Source: Bacillota bacterium (GTDB taxonomy: Bacteria > Bacillota > Clostridia > Acetivibrionales > DSM-1351). Taken from it: DNA of 25,250 nucleotides. The stretch's first letter is position 1, and the number at the start of each line of letters is the position of its first letter. The stretch lies in NCBI GenBank assembly GCA_023443515.1, contig JAEZUC010000018.1, positions 1 through 25,250 on the forward strand, given 5' to 3'. This document shows, piece by piece, positions 22,853-25,250 of this stretch. Under the pieces are notes generated by a model. That model had not been told where the DNA came from. It saw only the letters and a program-made list of their open reading frames with translations, and searched no databases. Position numbers and translations under genes: made by a program.

Positions 22853-23665
22853 ATGAAGAAAGGATTATTAAAGAGGATATTCTGCTTGCTTATTGTTGCA
22901 ACTATCGGAATATCCATTGCAGGTTGCGGTGGCGGAGAAACAATGAAGAGAATAGAAAAGACCGGCAAATTGGTTGTAGGTACCAGCGGAGATTATGCGC
23001 CGTATGAATATCACATGCTGGTAGATGGAAAGGATACTATAGTAGGTATCGATATTTCCATAGTAGAGGAGATTGCAAAAGACATGGGCGTTCAGTTCCA
23101 GATTGTGGATGCTGATTTCAACGGACTATTGTCATCGCTTAACACAAACAAGGTGGACATTGTAATAGCGGGTATGAATCCAGACGAAAAGAGAAAAAAA
23201 TCAGTTGATTTTTCAAAGATTTATTATGAAGCAAAACAAGGTGTAATGGTAAGAGCTGAGGACAAAGACAAATATAAAACTGTTGCTGACTTAAAGGATA
23301 AAAAGGTTGGTGCACAGCTGGGAACTACACAGGAAAAAATAGTACAAGAACAGATTAAGGGTGCAAACCTTGTTTCATTAGGCAAGATACCTGATTTGGT
23401 TATGGAATTAAAGAACAAAAAAATAGATGCATTGGTGGTAGAACTTCCGGTTGCAAGCGGTTATGTTAAAAACAACAACGATTTGGCACTTACTAATGTT
23501 CCTGTAAAGGATGACACAGGAGGATCTGCTATAGCAGTTAAAAAAGGTAATTCAAACTTAGTGGACAAAATTAACAAAACCCTTGACAGACTTATGAAGG
23601 ACGGATTAATAGAAAAGTTTGTTCAGGAAGCTAATGAAAAGAATGTAACATCAAAATCGAAATAA
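22853..23665 (+). CDS. artP: Polar amino acid ABC transporter substrate-binding lipoprotein (probably arginine-type)
   Basis: The 270-residue protein starts with a lipoprotein signal peptide whose lipobox SIAGC places the acylated Cys at residue 25, so it is anchored outside the membrane. The rest is a family 3 solute-binding protein: GKLVVGTSGDYAPYEY, GIDISIVEEIAKDMG, DIVIAGMNPDEKRKKSVDFS and GAQLGTTQE mark the two-lobe fold. The GMNPDEKR segment and Asp residues are those of basic or polar amino acid binders. GGGGGATTTC precedes the ATG. The upstream tandem ARG boxes point to arginine or a related amino acid as substrate. The gene symbol is by analogy and the ligand is inference. Confidence 0.88.
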   Translation: MKKGLLKRIFCLLIVATIGISIAGCGGGETMKRIEKTGKLVVGTSGDYAPYEYHMLVDGKDTIVGIDISIVEEIAKDMGVQFQIVDADFNGLLSSLNTNKVDIVIAGMNPDEKRKKSVDFSKIYYEAKQGVMVRAEDKDKYKTVADLKDKKVGAQLGTTQEKIVQEQIKGANLVSLGKIPDLVMELKNKKIDALVVELPVASGYVKNNNDLALTNVPVKDDTGGSAIAVKKGNSNLVDKINKTLDRLMKDGLIEKFVQEANEKNVTSKSK

Positions 23666-23691
23666 TTGACATTATATGAAGGTCAAAGCTA

Positions 23692-23727
23692 AGGGGATGT
23701 CCATGGGCACCCCTGTGTTTTGTTTTT
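23692..23727 (+). terminator. Attenuating hairpin between substrate-binding and permease genes
   Basis: AGGGG and TGTC pair with GGCA and CCCCT (23692-23714, one bulged A, 4-nt loop), followed by the T-rich stretch TGTTTTGTTTTT. It lies between the abundant binding-protein gene and the permease gene, where partial termination commonly sets the ratio of binding protein to membrane complex. Confidence 0.65.
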
Positions 23728-23758
23728 CGGAGAATTTTTATAATAGGGAGGGTTTAGC

Positions 23759-24424
23759 TTGGATTTCAGCTTTTTAAGTGAATATTGGTACTATTTTGTA
23801 AGCGGTACCGCAAACACAATAGTAATTGCAATTCTTACCGTAATACTTGGCGTTATTATAGGTACAGTTATTGCATTAATGAAGATATCTCATAACAAGG
23901 TTTTAAAGGCAGTTGCATCATCATATATTGAGTTTATAAGGGGAACACCACTTCTAGTTCAGATAACACTTTTTTTCTATCTGATATCACTTCCGGAATT
24001 TCATATATTCGGTTTAGAATTGGAGCGATTTATCCCCGGTGTTATAGCCATGTCCGTAAACAGCGGTGCATATGTGGCTGAAATAATTCGGGCAGGTATT
24101 CAGGCAGTGGACAAAGGTCAGATGGAGGCGGCAAGGTCCATCGGTTTTACTCATGGACAGGCAATGAGATACATTGTATTGCCCCAGGCATTAAGAAACA
24201 TTCTTCCTGCTTTAGGAAATGAGTTTGTTGTTGTAATTAAGGAATCTTCCGTATTGTCTGTTATCAGTATAAGTGAACTTATGAGAAACACAAATATTAT
24301 ACAAGGTGCTATTTACAGGCCTTTTGAGCCATTGGCAATTACGGCTATTATATATTTCCTATTGACCTTCAGTCTTACAAGGCTTCTGGGATATGCTGAA
24401 AGGAGGATGAGGACAAGTGATTAA
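23759..24424 (+). CDS. artQ: Polar amino acid ABC transporter permease
   Basis: The 221-residue HisMQ/GlnP-type inner-membrane protein has about five membrane segments. It has the family's N-terminal TANTIVIAILTVILG, FIRGTPLLVQ and the cytoplasmic EAA loop EAARSIGFTHGQAMRYIVLPQA that docks to the ATPase. It starts with TTG, with GGGAGGG upstream at suitable distance; no ATG or GTG in the vicinity fits better. Its stop overlaps the ATPase start by 8 bases, so translation is coupled. A single permease implies a homodimeric channel. Confidence 0.93.
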   Translation: MDFSFLSEYWYYFVSGTANTIVIAILTVILGVIIGTVIALMKISHNKVLKAVASSYIEFIRGTPLLVQITLFFYLISLPEFHIFGLELERFIPGVIAMSVNSGAYVAEIIRAGIQAVDKGQMEAARSIGFTHGQAMRYIVLPQALRNILPALGNEFVVVIKESSVLSVISISELMRNTNIIQGAIYRPFEPLAITAIIYFLLTFSLTRLLGYAERRMRTSD

Positions 24425-25139
24425 TGTTAAGAATCTTCATAAGAAATTTGGTAGCCTTCATGTGCTGCAGGGTATAGATGTAACCATTGAAAAGGGCGAG
24501 GTTGTAGTTGTAATCGGCCCCAGCGGTTCCGGTAAGAGTACTTTCCTCAGATGTTTGAACTTATTGGAGCAGCCTACCGGCGGTGAAATTATTTTAGAAG
24601 GAATAAATATAACTGACAAGAACAATGATATAAACAAACAAAGGCAAAAAATGGGGATGGTTTTTCAGAATTTCAACCTATTTCCACATTTGTCTATTAT
24701 TGACAACGTAACTCTCGGGCCTGTAAAACTCAAAAATCAGACTCCTGAACAGGCAAAAGAGAATGCTATGGCACTTTTGAAGCGTATAGGATTAGAGGAA
24801 AAGGCAAATAACTATCCTGCACAGCTTTCTGGAGGACAGAAACAACGTATAGCTATTGTACGTGCCCTTGCTATGTCCCCTGATGTAATGCTTTTTGACG
24901 AGCCTACTTCAGCCCTTGACCCGGAAATGGTAGGGGAGGTTCTGGAGGTTATGAAGGAGTTGGCATCAGAGGGAATGACAATGGTGGTTGTTACTCATGA
25001 AATGGGTTTTGCAAAAGAGGTTGGAACCAGAGTACTATTCATGGATGAGGGCAAAATCAAGGAAGATGCTCCTCCCAGTGAAATTTTTTCAAACCCAAAA
25101 GATGACAGAACAAAGGAATTTTTAAGTAAAATACTATAG
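24417..25139 (+). CDS. artM: Polar amino acid ABC transporter ATP-binding protein
   Basis: The 240-residue ABC ATPase of the GlnQ/HisP group has Walker A GPSGSGKST (34-42 region), Q-loop MVFQNFNLFPH, signature LSGGQKQR, Walker B VMLFDEPTSALDP and H-loop VVTHEMGFA. Length is typical. It starts with a GTG at 24417 inside the end of the permease gene, with AGGAGGA 9 bases upstream. It completes a three-gene uptake system with the lipoprotein and permease. Confidence 0.96.
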   Translation: MINVKNLHKKFGSLHVLQGIDVTIEKGEVVVVIGPSGSGKSTFLRCLNLLEQPTGGEIILEGINITDKNNDINKQRQKMGMVFQNFNLFPHLSIIDNVTLGPVKLKNQTPEQAKENAMALLKRIGLEEKANNYPAQLSGGQKQRIAIVRALAMSPDVMLFDEPTSALDPEMVGEVLEVMKELASEGMTMVVVTHEMGFAKEVGTRVLFMDEGKIKEDAPPSEIFSNPKDDRTKEFLSKIL

Positions 25140-25177
25140 AAATATAAGAGTAATTCTTAAAACCGTTGGAGGCACAT

Positions 25178-25250
25178 ATGTTCAAGCTGTTAAAGGATGC
25201 AACTGTATATTCGCCGGAATATCTAGGTAAGAAAGACATATTGCTTTGCT
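25178..25250 (+). CDS. iadA: N-terminus of an amidohydrolase, possibly isoaspartyl dipeptidase (partial)
   Basis: An ATG with TTGGAGG 5 bases upstream opens a frame that runs off the right edge after 24 residues, beginning MFKLLKDATVYSPEYLGKKD. The pattern 'K-L-L-x-x-A-x-V-Y-x-P-E-x-L-G-K-K-D-I-L' resembles the first beta strands of amidohydrolases, best matching isoaspartyl dipeptidase (IadA) from memory. No metal-binding motif is in view, so the name is tentative. Confidence 0.5.
   Translation, partial: MFKLLKDATVYSPEYLGKKDILLC

Noticed and set aside
1..25250. CRISPR array, tRNA or rRNA genes
   Set aside because: I found no regularly spaced direct repeats, no cloverleaf with a TTCRANY arm, and no rRNA-like sequence on either strand.

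Overview
The window reads as low-GC Gram-positive chromosome from an anaerobic clostridium. The evidence is AT-rich DNA, strong AGGAGG-type ribosome binding sites, TTGACA/TATAAT promoters, a YtrA-like ABC operon and a Cys-rich peptide cluster of clostridial type. A Ruminiclostridium/Clostridium cellulolyticum-like host is my best guess, but that is inference from gene style, not a search.

Layout. 1-801: tail of an ABC ATPase-like gene and a membrane protein, ending at a strong bidirectional terminator. 867-3800 (minus): a compact operon of a YtrA-type GntR regulator, an ABC ATPase and an ABC permease, with a promoter and a symmetric operator candidate in front. 3953-5801: a PdxA-family dehydrogenase and an AIM24-family protein, then a terminator. 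5885-7819: a group II intron with its reverse transcriptase, lodged between that terminator and the promoter of the next operon. 7833-12993: the most interesting region, a ribosomally made peptide (RiPP) operon. It encodes an ABC exporter without a leader peptidase, a 75-aa precursor with seven cysteines in a CxCxCxCxC pattern, a radical SAM/SPASM maturase (CcpM-like), a P-loop-like maturation protein and an acyl-carrier-like protein lacking the phosphopantetheine serine; an internal hairpin follows the precursor and a terminator closes the operon. 13073-14123: azlCD amino acid exporter. 14193-17400: glpK, proA and ridA. 17423-17728: a 306-bp long-inverted-repeat element without a gene. 17748-22501 (minus): a large uncharacterised protein with a cyclic-nucleotide-binding-like domain, aspartate-semialdehyde dehydrogenase and a secreted L,D-transpeptidase. 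22753-25139: a polar amino acid ABC uptake operon behind two tandem ARG boxes that overlap its promoter. 25178-end: the start of an amidohydrolase, perhaps an isoaspartyl dipeptidase.

How the genes work together. In the RiPP operon the precursor is probably recognised through its MKKLGKK leader by the N-terminal part of the radical SAM enzyme, modified on or near its cysteines, and exported by the ABC protein. The P-loop-like and carrier-like proteins have no obvious chemical role, and no protease to remove the leader is encoded here. The family set (precursor, CcpM-type maturase, TIGR04066-like and TIGR04069-like proteins) matches my memory of a bioinformatically named clostridial 'Cys-rich peptide/bacteriocin' system whose product and chemistry, as far as I know, are undetermined. 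The rest is mostly ordinary metabolism: amino acid export, proline, lysine/threonine precursor and glycerol metabolism, cell-wall cross-linking, and arginine-responsive amino acid uptake.
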